A stretch of DNA of 28,577 bases from a virus. The notes beneath the pieces were generated by a model. That model ran no database searches. It had not been told where the DNA came from and was given only the letters and a program-made list of their open reading frames with translations. Shown piece after piece: positions 21,615 to 28,577 of the stretch. The stretch lies in the IMG/VR virus record IMGVR_UViG_3300023175_000160, positions 1-28,577 of that record, one strand, 5' to 3'. A program made the translations under genes and the position numbers. Within the stretch, counting starts at the first letter, position 1, and each line of letters begins with the position of its first letter.

Positions 21615-22370
21615 TTAATCGCGGCGTTCAATATCATCTTCTGACAATTTGTCTCCAAGCCATACTTCAATTACTTTCGCAGGTTCTGTTCCTACGTTTG
21701 TTGCTTTGTGCCAAACACCTTTTGGAATATCAATACTTTGCCCTGCCCAGTATACTCGAGATTCTTTCTTTCTCATACCGTAATCTAATTCCATAAGTAT
21801 AGCACCATCAACCACGTGCCAATGTTCTGACCTATGTTCATGTCTTTGGTCACTTAAAGAATTGCCTGGGTCAAAAGATAATTCTTTTACTTGCCATTTA
21901 CCGTTTGTATGTAATACAGTATAAGATCCCCATTGTCGGTTGACTGTAGGTTGTGACCATTCTTTTAATATCCAACTTGAGGAATTTCTTTTATCTTCAC
22001 CACCGATACCGAACTCAAAATCAACTCCCTCTACAGCCATTTCAGGAATGTTATCGGACGTTCTATCGCCACCATTTACAAATACAACAGTATCATTGGG
22101 GTATAGTGCTTTAACTTGTTCTAAACAGTGTATGGCGCTGCCATCTTTATCGTCAAATGATAAAACTTGGTCAACACAAGATAGTGCGCCAACAATAGAA
22201 GCGCGTTCTTCCCAAGGCATAAAGTATCTACCTTTCTTTCGTTTTAACCAAGAGTCTGAATTTACTCCGACAATTAATCTCATACCACAAGTAGCAGCTT
22301 CTTCGAGATATTTAATATGTCCTGAATGTATTGGGTCAAAGCCTCCTGTAGCAACTACTGTAATCATAAT
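21615..22370 (-). CDS. Cytidylyltransferase-cupin fusion (nucleotide-sugar type)
   Basis: The protein has 251 residues from the ATG at 22370, chosen because GGAGG lies 4 nt upstream; an ATG 21 nt earlier would place that site inside the gene. Residues 1-135 are a nucleotidyltransferase of the RfaE/TagD fold: TVVATGGFDPIHSGHIKYLEEA with HSGH at 14-17, and RNSSSWILKEW in the C-terminal motif place. Residues about 145-250 are a cupin like type II mannose-6-phosphate isomerase: HEHRSEHWHVVDGAILMELD, IDIPKGVWHKATN, KVIEVWLGDKLSEDDIERRD. Joined activities would suit making an activated sugar or polyol. It overlaps the preceding gene by 7 nt. The exact substrate is not visible. Confidence 0.86.
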   Translation of the reverse strand: MMITVVATGGFDPIHSGHIKYLEEAATCGMRLIVGVNSDSWLKRKKGRYFMPWEERASIVGALSCVDQVLSFDDKDGSAIHCLEQVKALYPNDTVVFVNGGDRTSDNIPEMAVEGVDFEFGIGGEDKRNSSSWILKEWSQPTVNRQWGSYTVLHTNGKWQVKELSFDPGNSLSDQRHEHRSEHWHVVDGAILMELDYGMRKKESRVYWAGQSIDIPKGVWHKATNVGTEPAKVIEVWLGDKLSEDDIERRD

Positions 22371-23584
22371 TCCTCCATAAAGTAATCCCATACAAAGTTT
22401 AAGTCTTTTGTTGTTTTCATTTCTTTTGGTAAATCAATAACGTCCGGGTGATAATACCAATCTTCGTATGGATGATTTGGAGCAAAGCTAACATTAGGTA
22501 CTGCTAATTCATAGCCGTGAGATTTTAGAAGTTTTCTTGCTTCATCTTTTCTTTCATTTCCTAAACGATAAGAATCATGTTCAAATGTAATTACACCAAA
22601 CTTATATCTGTGAAAAGGAATATTCTTTAAGATATCAATTGATACATCATCACAGTCAACTTGTAAATAATCAATCGTAGGTTCCATACAATGTTTACTA
22701 AATAAATCTTCATAATTAATTTGTGTTGCATCAGCACAAATAACTGTATTGTTTCTATTCTCTTTAAATTTATAACATAAAGCTTCTGATGCGTCAATAG
22801 AAATACCTTTCCATCCATATTCTTGTTCAAGCAATGCGGTATTGTTATGAACGAAAGGATCACCTGAACCAATTTCTAAATAAGTGCCATTCTTTTTACC
22901 ATCATACATTGATAAAATAAACATATCTTGAAAATGCTTTGAATGATTCTTATGAATTCTTTCTAAGTTTTTAAATAAAAATTTAAATCTTTCAAAATCA
23001 TCGGCACAATATTGAATTACATCAGGATAGAAAATATTACCTATGATTTCATCAACTTCTGCTTTAAGTGTAGGCTTTAATTTATGTCTATATTTTAAAT
23101 CAAAGAATAACTGTTTTCCGTTTTGCTGACCGCTAATATACCAAGTTGCTAATGCTTGATAATATAATAACCTTTCTTCTCCAGGAAATCCTAGTTCGCA
23201 ATTTTCTGAAAGATGCATATTTGTAAGAGCAGAATTTGCATGAGCTAAACAATGCTTCCAATAACTTCTCTCTGTATAATATTTACATAAATGATAATGG
23301 GCTTCAGGTCTTTCAGGAAGCAGAGCAACCGCATCAAGTAATGCACCTTCTACTGTAAATCCTCTATCTCTTTGTCTATTATAACAACGAGCAATACCTA
23401 TCATACATTTATATTGTAATTCTTTATTACCAATAAATTCTGACTCAGATAAATCAGCAGCCTTTAAATATAAGGATACTGCCATTGCTCCCTGTTCTAA
23501 TTTATCGTATTCTTGAGCTAAGTCATAACACTTGTAAGGATTCTTTCCATCATATATATGAGCTTCTAATAATTTCTGTAGCAC
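22364..23584 (-). CDS. TPR-like N-terminus fused to FkbM-type methyltransferase
   Basis: The protein has 406 residues from a GTG start (23584-23582) that overlaps the previous stop (TAGTG) and follows GGGGAGAGG. Residues 1-170 are helical pairs like tetratricopeptide repeats (CYDLAQEYDKLEQGAMAVSLYLKAAD, GIARCYNRQRDRGFTVEGALLDAVAL, HYHLCKYYTERSYWKHCLAHANSAL). Residues about 225-406 form an SAM-dependent methyltransferase: GTYLEIGSGDPFVHNNTALLE (glycine-rich SAM loop), GISIDASEALCYKF, VICADATQINYEDLF, IDYLQVDCDDVSIDILKNIPF, FEHDSY. This matches the FkbM family, which often methylates sugars. TPR-type N-termini occur on phage glycosyltransferases. It acts with neighbours in a glycan cassette. 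Confidence 0.85.
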   Translation of the reverse strand: MLQKLLEAHIYDGKNPYKCYDLAQEYDKLEQGAMAVSLYLKAADLSESEFIGNKELQYKCMIGIARCYNRQRDRGFTVEGALLDAVALLPERPEAHYHLCKYYTERSYWKHCLAHANSALTNMHLSENCELGFPGEERLLYYQALATWYISGQQNGKQLFFDLKYRHKLKPTLKAEVDEIIGNIFYPDVIQYCADDFERFKFLFKNLERIHKNHSKHFQDMFILSMYDGKKNGTYLEIGSGDPFVHNNTALLEQEYGWKGISIDASEALCYKFKENRNNTVICADATQINYEDLFSKHCMEPTIDYLQVDCDDVSIDILKNIPFHRYKFGVITFEHDSYRLGNERKDEARKLLKSHGYELAVPNVSFAPNHPYEDWYYHPDVIDLPKEMKTTKDLNFVWDYFMEEL

Positions 23585-24618
23585 TATCCTCTCCCCACAA
23601 AATCAAAGAATACCTTCTCAGGCATCTTCAATAAAAACGTTCCATTGTCTTGATATCCAAACGCGATAATAATTTCACCATTTAAAAATGTCATTCCTGT
23701 CGCAAATTCAATATTATATTCATATCCTGTCGTTGGGTCAATTTGTGTACCCATAAAATGGAAGTCACGAGTTTTATGAATCAGATTCCAATCCTCATCC
23801 CATACAATAACTCTATGATTATAATGACCGTCCTTTCTATTAAAAGTATCTCTTGTTAAATCTACTTCATGAGTAAGTGTAATTCGCTTTCCTTCACCGA
23901 TAGGATATACTTGTGTACCACCTCGCAGGTCTCTATGCATTGGTTCATAACTATCATTTTCATGATGGACTGTTTCGGTTGTTCCTTCTTCAATATCAAA
24001 CTTAACTACTTCAGTAGGATTACACCACTTTACAAAATGCCATGGCATATCAATAATTGGCATCCAATTCTTTTCGCAATAAGTTGAATCATCACCCGGT
24101 GCAGGAATAGGATGCCGAGCAACTTCTTTCCATTCACCATCTATAAATTCAATCTCTTGCATCTCCATACGACCTTTACCTTTATCGTCATAACAATCTC
24201 GACGAACACCACAAAGGAATAAACGATCATCCCAACTAAACAAACGACCGTCTTCAAGGCCGATAAAATTCCAAGTCGGTTTTGTATCTAATTCTGAAGT
24301 ATTGATTCTTCCTGCGTTCAAGATATTCAATTCGCTGTCTAACTCACACATAATATTGTAAGTAGTCAAACTGATATCGTTTTCAGGATGCAAGTATTGA
24401 AGTGGACCCCAAGTATGAGGAAAACGTTTACCTTCTGAATGGTAAAGCGTATAATTAACATGGCGAATATTGAGTAAAATTCTTCCATCGTGTATAAAGA
24501 TAGAAGGATTCATTATCCCAGTTTCGCCAGTTAATTCTTTAGGTAGTGTAATTGGATGGATACTTCCGCCACGTTTCAGTGCGTAGTGCACCAATCCGTG
24601 ATGACGCAAATCATGCAT
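23584..24618 (-). CDS. GH130-like five-bladed beta-propeller protein
   Basis: The protein has 344 residues. The repeated blade pattern of GH43/GH68/GH130-type propellers is visible: GIMNPSIFIHDGRILLNIRHV (residues 33-53), FIGLEDGRLFSWDDRLFLCGVRRD (118-141), the EKNWMPI motif near 182, LRGGTQVYPIGEGKRITLTHEV near 230, and NIEFATGMTFLNGEIIIAFGYQDN (305-328). These resemble the Asp- and Arg-rich sites of mannoside phosphorylases, but the family also includes uncharacterised and inactive members. A role in cutting, moving or binding a glycan is likely; catalysis is unproven. It is first in the cassette and overlaps the methyltransferase gene by one base. A near-consensus late promoter lies upstream at 24647. 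Confidence 0.68.
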   Translation of the reverse strand: MHDLRHHGLVHYALKRGGSIHPITLPKELTGETGIMNPSIFIHDGRILLNIRHVNYTLYHSEGKRFPHTWGPLQYLHPENDISLTTYNIMCELDSELNILNAGRINTSELDTKPTWNFIGLEDGRLFSWDDRLFLCGVRRDCYDDKGKGRMEMQEIEFIDGEWKEVARHPIPAPGDDSTYCEKNWMPIIDMPWHFVKWCNPTEVVKFDIEEGTTETVHHENDSYEPMHRDLRGGTQVYPIGEGKRITLTHEVDLTRDTFNRKDGHYNHRVIVWDEDWNLIHKTRDFHFMGTQIDPTTGYEYNIEFATGMTFLNGEIIIAFGYQDNGTFLLKMPEKVFFDFVGRG

Positions 24619-24646
24619 ATGAACTCCATTATATAAATCAAAATTT

Positions 24647-24654
24647 TATTTATT
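24647..24654 (-). promoter_or_regulatory. Possible late promoter before the glycan cassette (one mismatch)
   Basis: AATAAATA on the minus strand, overlapping the stop of the 24653 gene (TAA at 24655-24653), 28 nt before the ATG at 24618. Confidence 0.48.
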
Positions 24655-24985
24655 AATTCCAGGGAACGCCTTTCTCGACCTTGCCTATGGAATTAATATT
24701 CTTTGCTATCTTTGAATCGTATTTAGCAATTTGGTCGGCAGATATATTAGATTCTAACCAACCAATAACTTGTGCTTCAGTTAAATCAGCAAAAGGAGTA
24801 AAGTCAGCTTGAGCTACATCATCGGCATATACGTCCGTATGTCCGACAACCTTTGATGTTTTGCCGTCAGCATCAACTCCAATCCTTCGCCATTTAATTT
24901 CAACAACAGCATCCGTTAACGATACGCCATCAGCGTTCGTCACATCTCTTGTAGATAGCTTAACTATTGCCCATGAGTAATTCAT
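24653..24985 (-). CDS. Small virion-type protein, paralog of the 25000 gene (DUF7936-like)
   Basis: The protein has 110 residues. It shares a pattern with the 25000 gene: a strand YSWAIVKLSTRD, AVVEIKWRRIGVDADGKTSKVVG, then FTPFADLTEAQVIGWLES and a closing PW. This is the layout of a small family found beside fiber genes in marine T4-like phages (DUF7936 type). I recall no proven function; a structural or assembly role is inferred from location. It is 15 nt after the 25000 gene's end and lacks that protein's acidic tail. Confidence 0.75.
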   Translation of the reverse strand: MNYSWAIVKLSTRDVTNADGVSLTDAVVEIKWRRIGVDADGKTSKVVGHTDVYADDVAQADFTPFADLTEAQVIGWLESNISADQIAKYDSKIAKNINSIGKVEKGVPWN

Positions 24986-24999
24986 GTATTACTCCGAGT

Positions 25000-25434
25000 T
25001 TATTCTGGTGCTGATTCTTCAGCGCCTTCTTCTTCAACAGGGTCTGCTTCAGCGCCAGGATTTGGGGTGACCTCTTCAGGTGCCCAAGGCATCTGTGCGT
25101 CTTCAATATTAGTTTCATCAATTTGTAATGCAATTCTACTTGAAATATGATCTGCATAACCTTGGTCGCTATTTACGACATCTTGAATCCAACCTAAAAC
25201 TGTTGCTTCAGTTAAATCTTCAAAAGCAACAAAAGATCCTGCTGCGACATTAGCAGCACTGAAAGGAGTAGCTCCTGAGAACTCACCTTCATTACCGTTA
25301 GCGTCAACACCAACAACTTTCCAATATGTTTGGACAACAGCTCCGCTTAAAGAAGCGCCTTCAGAATTAACTTCGTCTTTCTTCTTCAATCCGGTGACTG
25401 ACCAAGTCCAAGTGTAATCTGTACTAAGTGCCAT
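25000..25434 (-). CDS. Small virion-type protein with acidic tail (DUF7936-like)
   Basis: The protein has 144 residues. Residues about 8-120 follow the same plan as the 24653 gene: YTWTWSVTGLKKKD, AVVQTYWKVVGVDANGNEG, FVAFEDLTEATVLGWIQD, ending in QMPWAPEE. An extra C-terminal tail of about 25 residues is almost all Glu, Pro, Ala and Asp. The two genes appear to be a tandem duplication that has diverged. A late promoter octamer at 25478 precedes it. Function unknown. Confidence 0.77.
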   Translation of the reverse strand: MALSTDYTWTWSVTGLKKKDEVNSEGASLSGAVVQTYWKVVGVDANGNEGEFSGATPFSAANVAAGSFVAFEDLTEATVLGWIQDVVNSDQGYADHISSRIALQIDETNIEDAQMPWAPEEVTPNPGAEADPVEEEGAEESAPE

Positions 25435-25477
25435 TTTAATTTTCTCCGTTATTAAATAACATTATAAGTTATAGTTT

Positions 25478-25485
25478 TATTTATA
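25478..25485 (-). promoter_or_regulatory. T4-type late promoter before the small virion-type genes
   Basis: Exact TATAAATA on the minus strand, directly after the stop of the 25486 gene and 43 nt before the ATG at 25434. Confidence 0.75.
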
Positions 25486-25920
25486 TTAATCTTCAGTACA
25501 CCCAGCATAATAATCTAAGCTCTTTAGATGATTATACGCTTGTACTAAATCTGTGTCAGCGGAATCCATATCTAACATGAATTCACACCTTTGGTCGAGG
25601 CCTGGTGTACCAATTGATAGCTCGGCTTCAACTTCTGTTGCGTCTAAACCGGCATAACCTATAGGTTTCATACCATCTAACCTTGCCTGTTTTGTTGCCC
25701 ACATGGTTACCCATACTCGACAAACATATCCTGCTTGCCAAAATAATTCTGTTCCTTCGTCCCTAACACCGTCGTTAGTCAACCCAGATTCTGTTGAATT
25801 ATCAGGCGGAAGTGGAATTTCCTGTGTTCTTTTATGAACTTTTAAATCGGTAATTACGTGATAAGCATCCGGCACTGTCACGCCAGTACCTTGTATTTCA
25901 TAATCTTTAATTAGTGCCAT
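25486..25920 (-). CDS. Small fiber-associated protein, unknown
   Basis: The protein has 144 residues. It has strands VITDLKVHKRTQEIP, then GYVCRVWVTMWATKQARLDGMKPIGY, then EVEAELSI and a helix VQAYNHLKSLDYYAGCTED. Similar small proteins follow S74 fibers in other T4-like marine phages, by recollection only. Its start overlaps the end of the fiber gene by 14 nt, suggesting coupled translation and a job in fiber assembly or attachment. Domain family not known to me. Confidence 0.75.
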   Translation of the reverse strand: MALIKDYEIQGTGVTVPDAYHVITDLKVHKRTQEIPLPPDNSTESGLTNDGVRDEGTELFWQAGYVCRVWVTMWATKQARLDGMKPIGYAGLDATEVEAELSIGTPGLDQRCEFMLDMDSADTDLVQAYNHLKSLDYYAGCTED

Positions 25921-28577
25921 TCTTACTATTCTCCATTATTGATTGCATATTATATACCATTTCTTTCAACATGTCAATATCTTTCTGCATATTATTTATT
26001 GTTTCTTCTTGAGTCTTAACAATTGAATGTTGGTCCTTAATACCTTCAACAAGTAAACCGACCATCTTCGGATAATCAAGACCGTATTGGTCAATTTCTT
26101 CAGCGTATGATACAACCTCAGGAACAATCTCTTGAACTTCCTGAGCAATCATACCTAACTGACGACCTTTATAAAGATCATCACGTTCATCAACTTTTGA
26201 TTCTTTTCTGTTATAATAAACACCACGTAATTGTAATACTTTATCTAATGCATTATCAATTGTAATGATGTTTTCTTTATTACGACGGTCAGAGTAAGCA
26301 ACCACGTTACCATTACAGTAAAGTGAACCGTTAACTCTCATACGATATCCAGAAACTGTACTTGATGAACCTACACCGGTACAGTTTCTGCTACGGCTAT
26401 GATATAATACCCAACGCCCTAGACCTTGTAAGTACCAACCACCATTACCACTACTATCCCACATTTCATGAGGATCATATCCTGCTTGAGGATAAGCAAC
26501 ACCATACCAACCACTTCTGCTTCCGTATGAAGCCCATGAACCATAAGATGTTTGGTTATTCGGGAACCAGTGAGCACCGTTATATCCATCATAGATACCT
26601 ACACCGCCACCACCAACTTGTAGCCATGTATTCGCAAATGTATAACTCGAGCTACCGTTAATTTGGAATCTAACAGTGTTTGAATTATAATCATTCATGA
26701 ACCTGAAGCCTTCGTAACTTGGATTTGCTCCTAACGAAATACCTGTATGATAGTTAATTCTTAAATCAGGATATGGATAACTCCAGCTTCCTGATGCCTG
26801 GAATAATTCGTAAGCGTTACCGATACTCTGTCCTGAGTTACCACCTGTTCCTCTAAATGCGTATCTGTTTGCCGCAGTTACATTAAACTGTGATGTGGAC
26901 GCGAAGTCACCGTAGTATGATGTACTATTTGAATCGTAATAACGCCCGGCATACATTGAACCACCGTTACCCTCGTTAATATCCAATACTGGAATAGTAC
27001 GCCAAGAGCGGAAACTACTCCACGTTGAACGGAAACGAAGGTTTTGGATTGGTCCACCAACCATTTGCCAACCATAGCGAGCTGAACCATTAGAATAGTG
27101 ATATGCCTGAACACCAACCCAGTGAGATGTACCTGAAGGCTGGTTAGGTGGGTTACTCCAAGAATCAATAAATCCTGAACCCCAATCAGCAACAGTGTTG
27201 GTCATATCTTGACGACCCCAACCCATCGCACCAGTCCAATAATCAGTATTACTTGTTATACGAGGTCTTGCTCTGTAATATTCACCACTATCTCTTGTAT
27301 GACCAGGCTGATTGAGCCAAGCCATTGTTCTATTACTTACACCTTCAAATCTTGTGCTATGAGCAGATGCACCATTGAAGTAGTAAGCAGTATTGTTTCT
27401 GTCGTAATAAATTGGAGCTCTTACGTCAGTTCCAACATAAAGATTTCTATAAATTTCAGCGTATGAATTTCCTGGGTTAAGTCTTAAACCCCAGTTTCCT
27501 GAACTGTTTAACAGACCGAAACCTGAACCATCATAATAGAGATAACCACGGCGGCCTGTACCTGAACCTTGAGAACCTTGATAACGGTCGTATATAATTA
27601 AACCACCAGAACCTGAAGCACCATCTAAGTGCCAATAACTTGAACCTGGGCTATAGAAATGTCGACCTGTAGATTGGTTATATAAACCTTGGCCTGCATT
27701 ATAGTTTCTGAACCATGCATCATTATAACATTCATTAACTCTTGTAGTTCTAAATCTTGCATCACCTGAACTTGAACCGAAGTAATAAGCTGTATTATTT
27801 CTGTCGTAGAAAATATTACTTCTTGTATCGTTCATCATAGAGATGCTATTACCATTCCAATAATAGTTTGTATCATCTCTATCGTAAATGAAGTTAACTT
27901 GTAGTGTACCGTTAATGTAAGTTGTTCCGCCTACATACCAGTTAATATATGTTCCGTATCCTGACCTTGCGTCAAGGTGTAAGTTACCGTTTGTAGCAGC
28001 AACAGAAGCATAAGAACCAGTCCAATGTCCGTTAGTACCAACTGCAAGATATGCTCCCCAAGTTGGGTTAGGTCCATATAATGTACCACCTCTAATACGC
28101 AATGCTGCGTTAGAAGTAGAGTGTGGATCCATGTAATACCCAGTATTATTTGAATCATAGAAGATTGGAGCACGATAAGAACCACGGGCCTCCATATATC
28201 CTGACTGAGCATATTCTTCCCAAGTACCATTGTGGAATATTTCAGTTCTGCCGTTACGACGCCAGATTGTCATCCATTCGTTATCAATGTCGTTGTAAAT
28301 ACCAACTTCATTATTATTGGCTGACATCAATACATAACGACCGTTAATTGAATAACCTTCCCAGCCGCCTTTACCGCCACCGTTTGTTTGGATTGAACCA
28401 TAATTACCAGAAGGCCAATCTAAATAAACATCACCAGCATTGTCGTAGCAAGGATAAAGTCGATTTGTTCTGAGTGTATTGAAACGCGAAGTACTTGCTG
28501 GGTCAGCATAATAACCTGTATTATTCCTATCATACATAATAGGAGTATCAAATCTTGACGATACTAATACATGACCA
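25907..28577 (-). CDS. Tail fiber with YDxNNTxYY repeats and C-terminal S74 chaperone (5' end off window)
   Basis: The frame is open to the right edge of the window: residues SSRFDTPI precede the first in-window Met (28537), so that Met is internal and the gene is partial. Numbering from that Met there are 876 residues. The motif YDxNNTxYY recurs at about residues 2, 127, 218, 244, 378 and 534, with variable Gly/Ser/Tyr-rich beta segments between. Residues about 748-876 are an intramolecular chaperone of the peptidase S74 type: SDRRNKENI carries the cleavage Ser749 and Lys754, followed by LRGVYYNRK, GRQLGMIAQEVQEIVPEVV and a C-terminal coiled coil. After trimer folding the chaperone would cut itself off before Ser749. 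Likely host-recognition fiber. Confidence 0.93.
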   Translation of the reverse strand, partial: GHVLVSSRFDTPIMYDRNNTGYYADPASTSRFNTLRTNRLYPCYDNAGDVYLDWPSGNYGSIQTNGGGKGGWEGYSINGRYVLMSANNNEVGIYNDIDNEWMTIWRRNGRTEIFHNGTWEEYAQSGYMEARGSYRAPIFYDSNNTGYYMDPHSTSNAALRIRGGTLYGPNPTWGAYLAVGTNGHWTGSYASVAATNGNLHLDARSGYGTYINWYVGGTTYINGTLQVNFIYDRDDTNYYWNGNSISMMNDTRSNIFYDRNNTAYYFGSSSGDARFRTTRVNECYNDAWFRNYNAGQGLYNQSTGRHFYSPGSSYWHLDGASGSGGLIIYDRYQGSQGSGTGRRGYLYYDGSGFGLLNSSGNWGLRLNPGNSYAEIYRNLYVGTDVRAPIYYDRNNTAYYFNGASAHSTRFEGVSNRTMAWLNQPGHTRDSGEYYRARPRITSNTDYWTGAMGWGRQDMTNTVADWGSGFIDSWSNPPNQPSGTSHWVGVQAYHYSNGSARYGWQMVGGPIQNLRFRSTWSSFRSWRTIPVLDINEGNGGSMYAGRYYDSNSTSYYGDFASTSQFNVTAANRYAFRGTGGNSGQSIGNAYELFQASGSWSYPYPDLRINYHTGISLGANPSYEGFRFMNDYNSNTVRFQINGSSSYTFANTWLQVGGGGVGIYDGYNGAHWFPNNQTSYGSWASYGSRSGWYGVAYPQAGYDPHEMWDSSGNGGWYLQGLGRWVLYHSRSRNCTGVGSSSTVSGYRMRVNGSLYCNGNVVAYSDRRNKENIITIDNALDKVLQLRGVYYNRKESKVDERDDLYKGRQLGMIAQEVQEIVPEVVSYAEEIDQYGLDYPKMVGLLVEGIKDQHSIVKTQEETINNMQKDIDMLKEMVYNMQSIMENSKNGTN
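26291..26293 (-). other. Predicted S74 self-cleavage codon (Ser)
   Basis: The codon TCT for the Ser in the SDRRNK motif of the fiber. By homology with the S74 chaperones of phage endosialidases and the T5 fiber, cleavage occurs just before this residue and leaves the C-terminal part as a released chaperone. Confidence 0.7.

Noticed and set aside
1-28577. CRISPR array, insertion sequence, integrase or attachment site
   Set aside because: No spaced direct repeats of CRISPR type, no transposase or recombinase frames, and no tRNA-end duplication seen by eye.

Overview
The window is part of the genome of an AT-rich, T4-like contractile-tailed phage (class Caudoviricetes, T4-type morphogenesis module). 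The right-hand 25 kb, on the minus strand, carries the conserved T4 order of head, neck and tail genes 13-14-15-16-17-18-19-20-21-22-23. Several features recall T4-like phages of marine bacteria: YDxNNTxYY fiber repeats ending in an S74 chaperone, a cytidylyltransferase between genes 15 and 16, small paired structural proteins, and a glycan-modifying cassette next to the fibers. The host cannot be named from the sequence. The phage evidently uses host sigma-70 early promoters (perfect TTGACA-N17-TATAAT) and T4-type late promoters (TATAAATA).

Layout. Positions 1-3630, plus strand, form an accessory region. It has small genes driven by four near-identical sigma-70 promoters, tRNA-Leu(UAA), tRNA-Glu(UUC), and about 635 nt without a gene that holds a highly structured RNA with its own promoter and terminator. 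A run of small genes (1524-2367) sits behind a late promoter. Three overlapping tiny membrane-protein genes (3139-3628) meet the capsid operon head to head at a terminator (3627-3659) that serves the minus strand. Positions 3719-17050, minus strand, encode in transcription order: neck proteins gp13 and gp14, tail terminator gp15, a stand-alone cytidylyltransferase, terminase gp16/gp17, sheath gp18, tube gp19, portal gp20, a Cys-rich prohead-core-position protein, protease gp21, scaffold gp22 and major capsid gp23. Positions 17079-21561 encode receptor-facing or tail-decoration candidates: three paralogs sharing an N-terminal domain, one of which ends in a Hint (hedgehog/intein-type) domain, a 63-residue protein and a Gly/Ser/Thr-rich protein. 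Positions 21615-24618 are a three-gene glycan cassette (cytidylyltransferase-cupin fusion, TPR-FkbM methyltransferase, GH130-like propeller). Positions 24653-28577 hold three small probable structural proteins and a large tail fiber cut by the right edge of the window.

How the genes work together. gp22, gp21 and the Cys-rich protein would build and mature the prohead around portal gp20. gp16/gp17 would fill it with DNA, gp13/gp14 would close it, and gp15 would cap the gp18/gp19 tail. The fiber-type genes lie where T4 keeps its short-fiber and whisker genes (12, wac). The glycan cassette beside them may make or modify sugars on virion proteins or on the host surface. The most unusual elements are the large ornate RNA next to tRNA-Glu (similar in size and setting to GOLLD/ROOL RNAs), the Hint-terminated structural protein, the Cys-rich prohead-core protein, and an apparently leaderless gene at 920.
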